Shown one piece after another: positions 1 to 10,894 of a stretch of DNA of 64,000 bases. Every line of letters starts with the position of its first letter. The stretch's first letter is position 1. This DNA is from Trichobilharzia regenti (lineage: Eukaryota; Platyhelminthes; Trematoda; Strigeidida; Schistosomatidae): positions 122,465,842-122,529,841 of the forward strand of contig OX235270.1 in NCBI GenBank assembly GCA_944472135.2. Direction: 5' to 3'. The translations under genes were made by a program, and so were the position numbers. The notes beneath the pieces were generated by a model. The model did no database searches and was not told the DNA's origin. It worked only from the letters and a program-made list of their open reading frames with translations.

Positions 1-937
1 TTGGTCCCCTTCCTGAATCACATGGATATACTTATATTTTAACTTGCATAGATCGCTTCACACGATGGCCGGAAGCAGTACCCATCAAGGATGTATCTGC
101 TGAAACAGTCGCACGCGTCTTCGTAGAAAGATGGATTGCTAACTTTGGATGCCCATCTTCCATAACAACTGATCGCGGGCGGCAATTCGAAAGTGGCTTA
201 TTCTTTGCCCTGACTAAAATCATAGGTTGCATGCGATTTCGAACAACAGCCTACCATCCTCAAGCTAATGGTATGGTAGAACGTCTACACAGACAGCTGA
301 AAGCTGGTCTGTCAGCTGCAAACACCACCCATTGGACTGAATCCCTCCGTTAGTTCTCCTAGGGATACGAAACGCCTTGAAAACCGATGCTGGTTGTACT
401 AGCGCCGAGCTAGTATATGGCACGACACTGCGACTGCCTGGTGAATTTGTTTCTCCCTCGAGCTTCCCACCAGTGGTAGATCACGCTTCATACGTCAGCA
501 GGCTTACAAACGCAATGCGTTCAGTTAAACCTGCTCCCCTTCGTCCACAGTCCATTGATGTTTTCGTTCATCCGTGTTTGAAAACTTCTTCACATGTATT
601 TGTTCGTCGCGACTCTGTGCGCAGACCCCTGGAACCCCCATATGACGGACCTTATAAGGTAATTAAACGTTCTGATAAATTCTTTGTCTTGGACAAAAAC
701 GGCCGCGAGGACACCGTCAGCATTGACCGTCTGAAACCGGCTTACTTGGAGGGTAATCCTATTAGCATAGAGCTGAACGTACCCCAAAATCCACAAGTAA
801 CAGAAGATCGTGTAGACATCGATGAAGTCGCTAGCACAGCGACAGCTACCGAACCTTCTATCGAGCCTCTCAAGAAAACCCGTTCTGGACGCACCGTAAG
901 GTTCCCAGAATATCTGCACACTTATTTGACTTAACGA
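1..937 (+). pseudogene. Gypsy-A pol 3' end: integrase core and C-terminal domain (broken)
   Basis: This is the integrase portion of a Gypsy (Metaviridae-type) retrotransposon polyprotein, cut by the window start. Reading from base 3, the D,D(35)E core is visible: Asp in [11 protein letters not shown] (51-53), Asp in TTDRGRQF (171-173) and Glu in NGMVERLH (279-281); 35 residues separate the last two. The frame meets TAG at 351-353 and homology continues in another frame ([10 protein letters not shown]), so a small indel near 349 breaks the gene. From 377 the C-terminal domain is open to the stop at 932-934, with AELVYGTTLRLPGEF, PPYDGPYKV and SIDRLKPAY, ending in a basic tail. The same order of motifs is seen in the intact copy on the minus strand at 9.6-10.9 kb. 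It cannot make one complete integrase. Confidence 0.88.
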
Positions 938-1433
938 ATTCGTGTGATTCACGCAACTCACTCGTTCGTGGTACTAACTATTTTTTTTGACGTATAAATT
1001 TTTTTTATATACAGTACCACCGAACACAAAAATTTTTTTTCAACAGTTCATGTAACATACACAAAAAAATTAATTAGATGTATTTTTTTTCGATGTTCTG
1101 AACTTAGCATTATTTTACTGTATAGTAAATGCACATAATTTTTTTTAACCAAAAAGGTCATTTCGTACATTTTCCTCGACATGGTTCTTAGCGTTCTTGT
1201 TTTCTTTTCCAGGTGCGACGGGCACTGGACGGGAAACAAACGAAGCACGGAATCCAACGAACAACACCAGGAAGCTATGTACAAACACCCCATTAGCATA
1301 GGCAGACAAACCAGTAGGCATAAGACCAAGCCGCTCGGAAGATTTTTTTCACCCGAAAGGGAACCATCGAGTTTTTTTACTTCCGGCTGGTTCTGTCTTA
1401 GGGTCCTCACGACCCCACTAGGGGGGAGTGAGC
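938..1433 (+). other. Gypsy-A 3' non-coding region with polypurine tract
   Basis: No coding sequence is supported between the pol stop and the LTR. The stretch is rich in T-runs, and a purine-rich run (about 1419-1432, AGGGGGGAGTGAG) lies directly against the LTR start, where the plus-strand primer of an LTR retrotransposon is expected. The short open frames here look incidental. Confidence 0.6.
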
Positions 1434-1725
1434 TGTAGCGGTAAATAATTCCCCAAAATTATTGACCACAGCAATCACTCATTGGATGCTGACCACCACT
1501 GTTTAAGTCGACTTGTTTAGCTGAAGGCTTCCGGTCAAGCATCCCCGCCATTTGGTACCTCGTCGTGTAACGTGCACGATCACTAGCTAGCTAAGCGTTC
1601 GTCTAACGGCTGGTTTTGGTTACTAAATATATATCTTGGTTTGGACGATCAATTGTTGGCTTTTGCTTTGTCTTTGGTACGCGAGAATAAATTAATTAGA
1701 AGTTGTTGAACGAGATATCACGTCA
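1434..1725 (+). repeat. Gypsy-A 3' LTR
   Basis: About 292 bp beginning TGTAGCGG right after a polypurine tract and ending CGTCA. It aligns along its whole length, in reverse orientation, with 6018-6357: shared blocks include TAATTCCC near the start, TTGGATGCTGA, TTGAAGG-type and CTAGCTAG-type words in the middle and GAACG..CGTCA at the end. A TATA-like run (AAATATATATC, near 1625) and AATAAATT (near 1687) are plausible promoter and polyadenylation signals. Directly after it the reading frame of a second Gypsy element starts. Confidence 0.75.
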
Positions 1726-3417
1726 AACCTTTAAAATACTTTCTCCAACGTCGTAATGTTGTCTCACATAAGTCTAGAAGCCTCACTCACTCTGTTTACA
1801 GATGCATCGCACATAGAAGTTGGAGCGGTTCCACAACAAAAGTTCAACAATGACATCAATCCACTTGCTTTTTCCCTAAACAAGTTGGAACCTGCACGAA
1901 CTCGTTACAGTGCCTATGGCAAGGAACTGTTAGCTATCTATCTAGCAGTGAAGCATTTCAGCTTCTCATAACAAGGTCGACATTTTACTATCTTAACCAA
2001 CTATAAGCCTCTTTGTTATGTTTTCACCACTTCGCTGGACAAACACTCCCCGAGAGAAGCCAGACGACTTGATTACTTATCACAATTCTCGACAGACACC
2101 CAGTTTATCAAAGGAAATTCCAATATTGTGGCCGATTCTTTGTCTCGATATGAAGTTGATCAGCTTCTATCTTCGACAGACATTAGATAATATCGCCAAG
2201 TTTCAAAAACATGACGCCAAACTTCATACTTGTAGACAAAAGTCCTCCCCACAGTTGCAGGATATACCTGTCTGCTACAACTATCGTCTGCGACGTTTCC
2301 ACCAGCGTTCGTCGACCATTTGTTCCACTAAGTTGTCGAAAACCTTTATTTGAACATCTACATTCTCTGTCTCGTCCTGGAGTACGTGCTACGGTTAATT
2401 TAGTCAGCGGGCGTTTCGTCTGGCCCAAGATGAAATCCGATATTCGAAAATGGGCACGCCAATGCTTGCAATGTCAAAGGTCCAAAGCATATCATCACAC
2501 CGTCACAACTCCAAAGCAGTTCAACTTACCAGGTAAACGATTTCAGCACGGGCATATAGGTACTGTTGGACCATCCAGGTTTTACACATATCCTTACAGC
2601 TATTGATCAATTTACCTGATGGGCTATTGCTTGTCCGCTCATCGACATATCTGCAGAAAATACCGCTTTGGTTTTCCTAGATCGCTGGGTGCCAAACTAT
2701 GGAGTACCAACAACTATTACAACAGACCGAGGAGCTCAATTTCAATCAACTCTGTTTCGAGAGTTTACGAGACTCCTTGGAGTGAACCACATCTTCAATA
2801 CAGCCTATCATCCTGCAGTGAATGGTCTGGTGAAACGTTTCCATCGATGACTGTAAAGCTACTCAATGGCATAAGCTGACTCATCAAAGTGGAGTGAACA
2901 CCTACCATTAGTTCTCCTAATTATCCGGTGAACTGGCACTACCCTCACATTGCCTGGTCAGTTAGTTCCTCCTAATGATTCAACTCACGTAGATATCTTT
3001 GATTTTACCAACCGTCTTACTCAGCAAATGCTTCAATTTCCACCAGTAGCCCCTTGCCAATCACTTCAAAATGCTCAGGTTAACAAGAGTCTACTCACTT
3101 GCAAATTTGTATTTGTTCGCGTCGGTGTCACTAGAAAGGGCTTACATCATCCATATGAAGGTCCTTTTAAAATACTCAAATGCACGGATAAATGCTTCAC
3201 ACTGATGTGAAATGGTAAGGGGGAAACTGTTTCTATTGACCGTCTTAAACCAGCGTACACCGACGGCGAACATAAAGCAATAGCAACGCCTGCACCGATA
3301 AATAATAAGAAAGTCAGTGCAAATGCATCACTTCCGCTCTTTACACTTCCCCCTGTTCAGACAACCAGTGGTCGGCAGATCTGTAAAGCTTCCCGCTATG
3401 TTCATTTCACTGACTGA
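1726..3417 (+). pseudogene. Gypsy-B pol remnant: RNase H and integrase (multiply broken)
   Basis: A second, older Gypsy polyprotein fragment. RNase H is seen at 1756-1971 (LFTDASH, then LAFSLNKLEPARTRYSAYGKELLAIYLAVKHF), followed by a stop. The zinc-binding integrase region is at 2340-2500 (SLSRPGVRATVNL, CLQCQRSKA), the catalytic core in another frame at 2670-2850 (GVPTTITTDRGAQF, TAYHPAVNGLVKRFHR), and the C-terminal domain at 2950-3417 (HPYEGPFKIL, SIDRLKPAY). The core Glu of the usual VERF motif is Lys here (VKRF), so the catalytic triad is also lost. At least five stops or frame changes are present. Coding homology begins within a few bases of the Gypsy-A LTR, which suggests that Gypsy-A landed in this element. 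Confidence 0.85.
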
Positions 3418-5440
3418 CATAAAAAGTACGTTAACCTTGTTTAGACATTCTTCTCTGTATTATTGTTGTCAGCATTCGTTTCACTATAACCGTAAACATT
3501 TATTAAGATTATTATCACTAACTGTTTGTTGTTTGATAAATGTACTGCAAGCATACGGATTCACCAAAGATATATAATCCATGTCAAGGAACTTAGCCCT
3601 AAGTTCCTATTGTTACAAAGACGCTCCGCACCGACTTCGACTTTAACTCCAAAACACCAGTATTGTTAGAAGGAAGTTATATTGTTGGCAATTAAAGTAG
3701 AGAACAGTACAAATTTCTATTCGTTTTCGATCGTCTTCGTCGAACTTGTACGCGATCGAACCATTCGCGCCTTCGAGTTGCTCACCAATGGCTACCAGTT
3801 CCAAAAACAAACGTTCAGTGTTCATCTCCATGGACAGATGCATTCCATACATTCTGATCTTACGTCCTGTCATTCTATTGTTTGTGCTATTTTATTTGCT
3901 ATCATTGCTGTTAACATTATCAATTATTTATTTTGTCTATATTCATGTAATCATCCACGATCACAGTACTGATGGTCATCCGGATCTCTAAGAGGGGGAG
4001 CCGCGTGGAGTCCTCAAAAATAAACTGATCCAACTTTTACTACTGTGTGAGAAATGAACATATTGTACATTACTTTGTTTTAATCAGGACCTCTGTACTT
4101 TAAGCTGAACCTCGTGTTTTGAATGAACATATAGTTCTGCCTACAACTCTCCGTCTTCTCCACCATCTCAACTGCCATCGGCCAATTCTAATTACCTACC
4201 TTTTATTTCGAAATTTCGCAGGGACGCTGTATTTTCTCCTTACGTTACCTTGGTCGACCTCTGGCAATATTGATATTCGAGAATTAAGATTGGAGCAGTC
4301 TTCGCACAATACTTCTGGAGTCTACTAAGTTAATTGTGGATTTGGAACTTGTAATAACCCAATAACTTTACGGATTTTGTATTTTTATTTCCATTCGAAT
4401 TTGGGATATTAAGCTAACGGAATCTTAGTTCCGCCATAGGTGCACCTCTCTTGGTTAGAGTCACTTTTAGACAATCGTAAAGGTTTGAGAAGTGTTCACC
4501 TAGGGTGTCTGAAACGTCTTCCATTATGTTTTCATGAAGACTGCCAATACTTACGCCACAAAGTGAACTGAGATTTAAAGCGTGAAAACCATGAAGATCG
4601 TGAATTCATCCAAAGGGTAGGGAGTTACACCCTATTTGCCATCTGCGTTGGAGTCTTTTCAACACGGTTAGATAAGGTATATGACATATAGTTATAAAAA
4701 TGCTGAACCAGCATGATACAGCACAAAACTTAAAGAAAATAACCTAAGAAACACGGAGAAACAAAGCAACCACATATGTTATTCTAGCCCTCAGCTAAGC
4801 AGACAATTGCAGTATTAATAAAGCTGAGATATTTTATATACATTGGATCCACATAACCGATATTACACTGCACCAGTCAGTGCGAATATACATTAAATCT
4901 GCTTAGAAATAACCTCTCGAATTACGATATTTCCCGCCTAAACACAGATAAGGTGAAAGACACATATATTTGTTAACTAAGGTTCCCACAGAAGGTTCCA
5001 TTAGCACTTATAGGTGATTTCCACGTACCGATAGCAGTCTTTTGCCAAATAGTAGTGTTCTTCACACGAAAACAGGCTGCATTGATATCCTGAGAAGTGA
5101 AGTCTTCATTAAATGGTACTATGCCGAAAGGTGAGGCTCCTACATAAAGTAAACTACTTGTGTAAATGACACTACCCTCCATCTATCCCATCATGCTCTC
5201 GATGGCAATATTTTGACACAGTACACCTGAAACACTAATCATTGCAACCAAAATGCTTGGAGTGTGTTGCAGTAGGATCACATGACATGATTGGTTAAGA
5301 AATGAGAATTCCCATCAATCCAGAAAAAATATAACACAATTTTATTTAAACTTATTGATAAAATATTTACTAACCGAAATTTCAACCAACATACTGGATG
5401 AGTTCAGCCAGCAACCATTAATGAAATAATGAGTATCGGA
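3418..5440. other. Non-coding stretch; probable Gypsy-B 3' UTR and unclassified sequence
   Basis: No gene is supported. A purine run at 3991-4000 (AGAGGGGGAG) followed by TGGAGTCC near 4006 could be the polypurine tract and LTR start of Gypsy-B, but I could not find the matching second LTR. The remainder has only short open frames without recognisable motifs. Confidence 0.4.
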
Positions 5441-5600
5441 CTCGCCAGTTGTAAGTTACTGGTAGTGCTGCCGGTAAGCTACACTTTACCAGTCCTTACT
5501 TAACGCAACTTACCTATGTATGTAAGTGCTGACAATGAAACGCAAATTAAAAGGACTTAATTGTTGAGGAAAAGTGCCGAGGTGCACCGTATGTTTGATC
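5441..5600 (-). repeat. Diverged relic of the Gypsy-C LTR and primer-binding site
   Basis: From 5441 the order CTCGCCAGTTGTAAGT matches CTCACCAATTGTAAGT at the inner edge of the Gypsy-C 5' LTR (13583-13599), so it spans the primer-binding site and the LTR edge. Further matches follow in order (TTTACCAGT, then TTAACG, then TGTAAGT.CTGA). It is too diverged for an end to be fixed. Sequence up to 6017 shows nothing else. Confidence 0.55.
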
Positions 5601-6017
5601 ATATTCAAAGGTATGGATTATCTAACAAAACAGATATAGAACCTATCTAAAAAATACGGTTTTATTACAAATTCAAGAAATGTAATTGTTGATAGCACAA
5701 CGGAAAGCCCAAAATGGCGTTGGAGCCAGTTCGCATAAGTATAAATTAAAATGAGGTCTTTTAGCATTGGAATTTGCACTACACACATCATCTGATTACT
5801 AGATTTAGAAAATCACACAGTAAACCAGTAAACTTCATTGCGTTACTAACATAAATGGGGAATGTATGATGGAAGCTAAGTTTTCAATACTTTCTACTGC
5901 ATATCATATAACTTTAATTACAATTACTTATACTCGAGCGTAATGTTTCAGAAATTTCAGCGGAGACAATCGTCTCGCTACACTAAGCTTATGTGACAGT
6001 TTAGAGGCTGAAGACAT

Positions 6018-6357
6018 TGACGTTCAGGGATAGTACGAAGTACACTAACGCAAGATCTAATACCCACAACTTTCATAGTATTCGTTCCGCGTAGATGAAA
6101 GGCAAAGCAAAACACCAGAATTGACCGTCCAAATAACGAGCTATATTTCGGGACCAAATCGGAGTGCGAGATGATCGCCTAACTAGCTAGGGATCTTGCA
6201 CGAACGAAGGAATGTAACAAGACGGCGTGCCGATCAGCGCGGATGCCTGGCCGTAAGCCTTCAACTGAACAAGTTGGCTTAAACAGAGATAATCAGCATC
6301 CAATGTCCAGTGATGAATGCTTTGGCGAATGATTCTAGGGAATTATCTACCGGTACA
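6018..6357 (-). repeat. Solo-type LTR of the Gypsy-A family
   Basis: On the minus strand this starts TGTACCGG and ends GAACGTCA, about 340 bp, and is colinear with the LTR at 1434-1725. No pol sequence flanks it, so it is best read as a solo LTR or an isolated fragment. I found no clear 4-5 bp target duplication. Confidence 0.7.
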
Positions 6358-6480
6358 GTGTGGATGTTTGAACGCAATCCTTCAGCTAAACGAATCAGCT
6401 TAAACAGTTAAGTTTAGCATGCAGCTCTGAGTGATGAATACTGTAAACTAACAACTTTTGGGAATCGTTTAGCTTTACAC
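6358..6480 (-). repeat. Second, shorter LTR fragment in tandem
   Basis: Immediately adjoining the LTR above is another 120 bp in the same orientation. It repeats the LTR's 5' half in diverged form: on the minus strand ATTCATCACT, then TGTTTAAGCTGATTCGTTTA, then AGCTGAAGGATTGCG. It suggests a tandem duplication or an LTR-LTR recombination product. Confidence 0.55.
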
Positions 6481-6902
6481 GTGTTTGTCTTGCTGATACA
6501 AACAATTTATTTCCTAGGCATTTGATAAGATTACTGAGACGCTAAATTAACGAATAAATATTGTACAAGAAAAGACATGAATACCTTGTATCTCATTGTA
6601 GTGCTTTATTTTCTGAACTTCTAAAATTTGTCTAGGCCATTTTGTGTAATCAAATCAAAGTTTTTAATTGATTTTAGCAAGTCTCATGTGTATTATTTCC
6701 TTTATAAATGCAAAAATTAAGCGTTTTTATTTTTATTTTTTTTTTATTTTTTTTTATTTTATTTTTTTTAAGCGTTTTTGAAGTAACAGAGAAGATTTGT
6801 AGCTTAGGGGGATGATTCTAATTCGACTGTGTTCTCTGATTTGATTGATTTAGTTGCAAAGCTTATCTTTGTCCTTCTAGACAACATATTCAGTGTGGTC
6901 TT
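6481..6902. other. Low-complexity non-coding stretch
   Basis: No gene. It contains a T-rich tract at 6722-6772 of TTTTATTTTT-type repeats; otherwise I see nothing in it. Confidence 0.5.
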
Positions 6903-7260
6903 AATTCAGGCAGTGACCTGGAGTTCTAGTGGGAAGCCGTGACCTGTAGGGTACAGCAGGTTGAAAGTGAAGCAGTAATTTATCGAAGAAGATATTGCGA
7001 AATGGTCGCGCTGTGTCGTGAATTGGTAGAAGTTAGAATTCTTGGGCCGTTGGATTGGGTCCCAGTGGCTCAATGGTCTACGAGCCAGTTGGCCTTGTAA
7101 CCAGAAGGTCGTGGGTTCGAACCACGACAGTGGGTGCGTACTGTCGAGGTGGAGTCCAAAACTAGGACGGGGGATTTCCAGCTGGTTTTCCAATGGTTCT
7201 GTAACTGATGTCAGCTTTTGATGAAATCTTCAATCCAATCAAATGGAGATTAGTTTGAAT
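6903..7260 (+). mobile_element. Sm-alpha-type SINE with hammerhead relic
   Basis: A tRNA-like Pol III promoter region (A-box-like TGGCTCAATGGTCTA near 7066, B-box-like GGGTTCGAACC near 7112) is followed by GTGCGTACTG, a degenerate hammerhead core and the family tail (CTGGTTTTCCAATGGTTCT, then ATGTCAGCT). The hammerhead is decayed: the core reads TCGAGGT rather than CTGATGA, and the GAAAC segment reads GATTTCC. It is colinear with the copies at 30.5-31.1 kb and 42.8-43.3 kb. Confidence 0.75.
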
Positions 7261-7742
7261 AAACAAATTATATATGTGGCTCATTCAGCGTTCACCAATA
7301 TTGACAATATTGTTTGACACTGTATTGAACTTCTGACTTCAGAAGAATAATTTTTTTGTTTTCAACAAAATCTACGTTGCATCATCTGTTAGACTGTATT
7401 CAGATTATAACACCTTAAGAGGATATACATATATATATAACAATAAGAAGACGTAATTTGTCTGAATCGTGTAATGTATTTGCGCAACACATTGTTATAA
7501 ATAAATGTATGTATGAAGTTTCGTCAAAGATAAAAACATTGCCTACCTACAAAATACGCCCATAAAATACAAATGTATTTACCATCCTAAGATAAAATAG
7601 GACCATATTTTTATACAGGTGCTGCAAAACTTGCTAAAAGTTGTCTTGTGTTTAGGTTAATCTTTTAGGGTGTTTTGGAAGACATTTAATAAATCTATAA
7701 CTCCTGATAACATAATGTCTACAACATCTGGTAAATGTGGTA
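7261..7742. other. Non-coding stretch
   Basis: AT-rich sequence between the Sm-alpha copy and the Gypsy-C target site. I see no gene or repeat apart from short TA runs near 7424. Confidence 0.4.
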
Positions 7743-7746
7743 AACA

Positions 7747-8127
7747 TGTAAGTGTTGGGGCTAGACTTAAGATAGTCCTCGATATCACCACACTTACTAA
7801 AAACTTCACCGTCTTATGACTTTACCAGTACTCTACCTAACGTGTAAGTACTGATTAACTCAATCAAAGTTTAAAGGCTAAAAATGGAAAGAATTCTTAG
7901 TATGAGTTGTATTTAACGTAACTGAATAACAGATTTAATAAATAAAGTGACTGTACAACTTAGCTGCAGACGTTGCTGGAGGTAGGCTCGGAGAGTGTGC
8001 AGAAAGAGAGCACAACAAGAGAGCGAACCAATGAACGTACGGAAGACTCACAACTCAAAAGATAAAAAGTGTATCACCGTGGGTGAGCGAGTTTAAACAA
8101 AAGTTCAAAGGTACAATGTGCACTACA
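7747..8127 (-). repeat. Gypsy-C 3' LTR (left in the window)
   Basis: 381 bp, TG...CA ended (TGTAAGTG to CACTACA in window orientation), almost identical to 13592-13971. A left-hand AACA target duplication sits at 7743-7746. Confidence 0.93.
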
Positions 8128-9573
8128 GGTTATCCCCCCCTAGAAGGTTGGTGGGAAACCAGCAAGCTTCGATATACAAAAGTAGGATGGCTTGGCACAA
8201 TAGCAATGAGTGAATGCGAAGGTTTGAAAATAGGAATAGTAAAAAAAATTTTATCGAAAGGAAAGAAAGCAAAAGAAAGGCAAAAAATTAAGGTAAGTTG
8301 GAAGTGGTATGTACATGATTAGTGAAGTAAGACGGAAAATAATAAGAAATGACGCTGGTGCCTTGTGTGGTTGTAAGCTTCTGCGGTTTGGTGTTGTTTT
8401 TTTAATTTTTTTGTTCTTTTTTTATCTTTCATATTTTTATTAATCTTTTTTTTAGTATTTTTTTATTGTATTGATATTTATCGATTCATTTTTTTTAATT
8501 CCGCACTATTACAAGCTTACTTATGTGGAGGTTTGATGGTAAACCTCCGCCGCCGAGGCTGTCGTAGCAAGAAGGTGACTCATTATGTCTAACTTTCATT
8601 TTAGACCAATGCTCCCTTCCTCCGCTTCAACAGAACCTAGCAGTCATGTTAAAGGCAATCATTATACCAGCGTATGATAAGGAGCAGGGTAAAAAAACAA
8701 CAGAAGAGAATGGGAGAAGAGGTTAAGATTTCAAAATCGGTGTAAAGGTACTACAAAAGCTTGTGCGAAATCAATGCGAGGAAAAGTGGTGCAACTTGGA
8801 AGTAGTACGTTAGAATGAGATAAAACAAAGGAAGTTTCTACCCTGTGAGAACTTATAAAATTACAGAGAAGTTAGTACATAACCAATAGCTATGAGTAGT
8901 TATCATTACCAAAATTACTTTGTTCATGTTGCTAAGTGCATACTAAGATGATGCATAATGTTTATAAGTACGGTTCACAAAATAAATGAATTGCAGGAGG
9001 GCATAAACCCGAAGGAATATAGTACAGGCTGTGAAAATAAATTGAGCGGATTACTATGTACAGCATAGAAGTGAAGCATTTATGCGCAAAAATATGTATA
9101 TCTGTCCATTTAACTATACAGTGGAAGTTTCTTTTTTGTTTTTTAAATAATTTTATAGACTTTTTTATTTAAAAAATTTTTTGTTTATTTATTATTATTT
9201 TACATTTTTTTACTTTTTTATTTTCTTTTTTTTAATATTTTTTTTTTTTATAAATTTTTTTTAATAATAATTTTTTTTGGAAGAAAGTGGGCAGTGAAAG
9301 GTAATATACTGTTCATAATTCCTCTTTTGGTGTGGGTTACAAGATGACATGAGAAGCCAACTGATCTAGCGAGTAGATTGAGATGAAATAGATGAAAAAT
9401 TAGGGTAAAAACTGCTGCTGGTCCTCTGTAACGAGAGATAAAGATTAAAAGGATTAGTGAGGGTAAAACGACTACTCCCAGAAGCGGGACCAAATAGATT
9501 AAATATAGCAGAATTGAATAAAAAATTGTGACAAGGAATAAAAAATCACTAGTAGCATTACCTATGGATTAGT
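8128..9573 (-). other. Gypsy-C 3' UTR with polypurine tract
   Basis: About 1.4 kb without credible coding sequence between the integrase stop and the 3' LTR. On the minus strand a G-rich purine tract (GGGGGGGATAACC, 8128-8140) touches the LTR, the expected site of plus-strand priming. Two long T-rich tracts lie at about 8395-8500 and 9125-9280. The unusual length for a Gypsy 3' UTR could hide extra inserted sequence, but I recognise none. Confidence 0.65.
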
Positions 9574-10893
9574 TCAGTGAAAGAATTCTATGAACCTCTT
9601 GGGCCAGTGAACACGTCGACCAGCACGTGTGACAGGGGTCTTACTGGTGACGGTAGGAGAATCATCATTCGCCACTGGAGGTGAGGTAGTTGAGTCTGGA
9701 CAAGGACTAGGTTCAGTGGGGCTATTTGATTGAGCCGATGGGGAGGGTGAAGGTTCTTCAGTGTATGCCGCTTTAAGTCTGTCTATGCTGACAGTGTCTG
9801 GGCGGCCGCATCGGTCAATAACGAAAAATTTATCTTTACGACTAAGGACCTTAAAAGGCCCGTCATACGGTGGTTGTAATGGCTTTCGTATGGCGTCGTG
9901 ACGCACGAAAACGTGTGTACAGTCATCAAGTCGCCGATCAACCTGAACCTTTCGGTTCTGAGTGCGTGTGGAAACTGGTCGGAGTCGCTGCATAAAACTT
10001 TTAAGTTGCTGAGCGTAACGGGTGGTATCGGGGAAATTTGGCTCGAAAGTTTCGGGAGCGATTAGCTCGCCTGGTAAACGCATGGTGGTACCGTACACCA
10101 ATTCAGCTGGCGAGCACTGCAGATCCCCCTTAAGCGTAGCCCGGATGCTAAGCAGGACCAGTGGTAGCGAATCTGTCCACTTACTGTTGTCCACTGCCAT
10201 CAACGCAGCTTTGAGTTGACGGTGGAAACGTTCTACTAGGCCATTTGCCGCGGGATGATACGCGGTTGTGCGAATGCGTTTGCATCCCAGCATCTCTAAC
10301 AATTCTTTGAAGCTTGTGGATTCGAATTGTTGTCCGCGGTCGGTAGTGACAGTTGCGGGACATCCAAAATGGGCAACCCAGCCTTCCATGAAGGCACGAC
10401 AGACGGTTTGAGCCGTTACATCTGGTATCGGAATGGCTTCCGGCCAACGTGTGAAACGATCCACACATGTGAGTAAATACGAGCAGCCGTTAGACGGGGG
10501 CAGAGGCCCTACTATATCCAGGTGGATATGATGGAACCGAGCGTCTGGGGTCGCAAACGTCCCCAACGGCGTGATGTTATGCTTGGTGACTTTAGCACGT
10601 TGGCATTGCACACAAGCACGTGTCCATTGACGCACATCACGGTTCATACCGGGCCACGCAAATCTCGCAGAAATCAACTTGTCCGTTGCTCGTATGCCAG
10701 GATGGGAGAGGTTGTGGAGTGACTCAAACACAGTTCGGCGTAAAGACGTGGGAACAATCGGTCGAGGAGTACCAGTTGACATATCGCAAAGTATAGTTGC
10801 CTCACTGTTTAGCAAGGGGACGCGTTCTATCTTCAGTGAGGTTTTATTTGACAGGTGTTCTAAGTTCAAATCGTTCAGTTGGAGTTCGGCCAT
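9574..10893 (-). CDS. Gypsy-C integrase (3' part of pol, open)
   Basis: 439 codons open to the stop; the ATG is only the first Met after a frame break, since in the family this is the C-terminal part of one polyprotein. Residue landmarks: zinc-binding HHCC region at about 60-98 (ESLHNLSHPGIRAT, then CVQCQRAK); catalytic core with Asp in [11 protein letters not shown], Asp in TTDRGQQF and Glu in NGLVERFHRQ; then the GPY/F-like C-terminal domain (PPYDGPFKVL) and a Pro/Ser-rich tail ending in a basic segment. Its role is insertion of the cDNA into the host chromosome. All three catalytic acids are present, so this portion looks intact. It is separated from the RNase H frame by a one-base shift at an A-run (10893-10897). 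Confidence 0.9.
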   Translation of the reverse strand: MAELQLNDLNLEHLSNKTSLKIERVPLLNSEATILCDMSTGTPRPIVPTSLRRTVFESLHNLSHPGIRATDKLISARFAWPGMNRDVRQWTRACVQCQRAKVTKHNITPLGTFATPDARFHHIHLDIVGPLPPSNGCSYLLTCVDRFTRWPEAIPIPDVTAQTVCRAFMEGWVAHFGCPATVTTDRGQQFESTSFKELLEMLGCKRIRTTAYHPAANGLVERFHRQLKAALMAVDNSKWTDSLPLVLLSIRATLKGDLQCSPAELVYGTTMRLPGELIAPETFEPNFPDTTRYAQQLKSFMQRLRPVSTRTQNRKVQVDRRLDDCTHVFVRHDAIRKPLQPPYDGPFKVLSRKDKFFVIDRCGRPDTVSIDRLKAAYTEEPSPSPSAQSNSPTEPSPCPDSTTSPPVANDDSPTVTSKTPVTRAGRRVHWPKRFIEFFH

Positions 10894-10894
10894 T

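Noticed and set aside
3643..3991. Overlapping 76-96-residue open frames, some hydrophobic
   Set aside because: They overlap on both strands, lack motifs and lie in probable retrotransposon 3' non-coding sequence.
8083..8322. Small open frame reading MSEFKQKF at the Gypsy-C LTR edge
   Set aside because: It straddles the LTR boundary and polypurine tract on the strand opposite to the element and has no motif.
9125..9280. Long T-rich tract as a poly-A tail of a processed gene
   Set aside because: It is inside the Gypsy-C element between two matched LTRs and is a mixed TTTTATTT tract, not a clean homopolymer.
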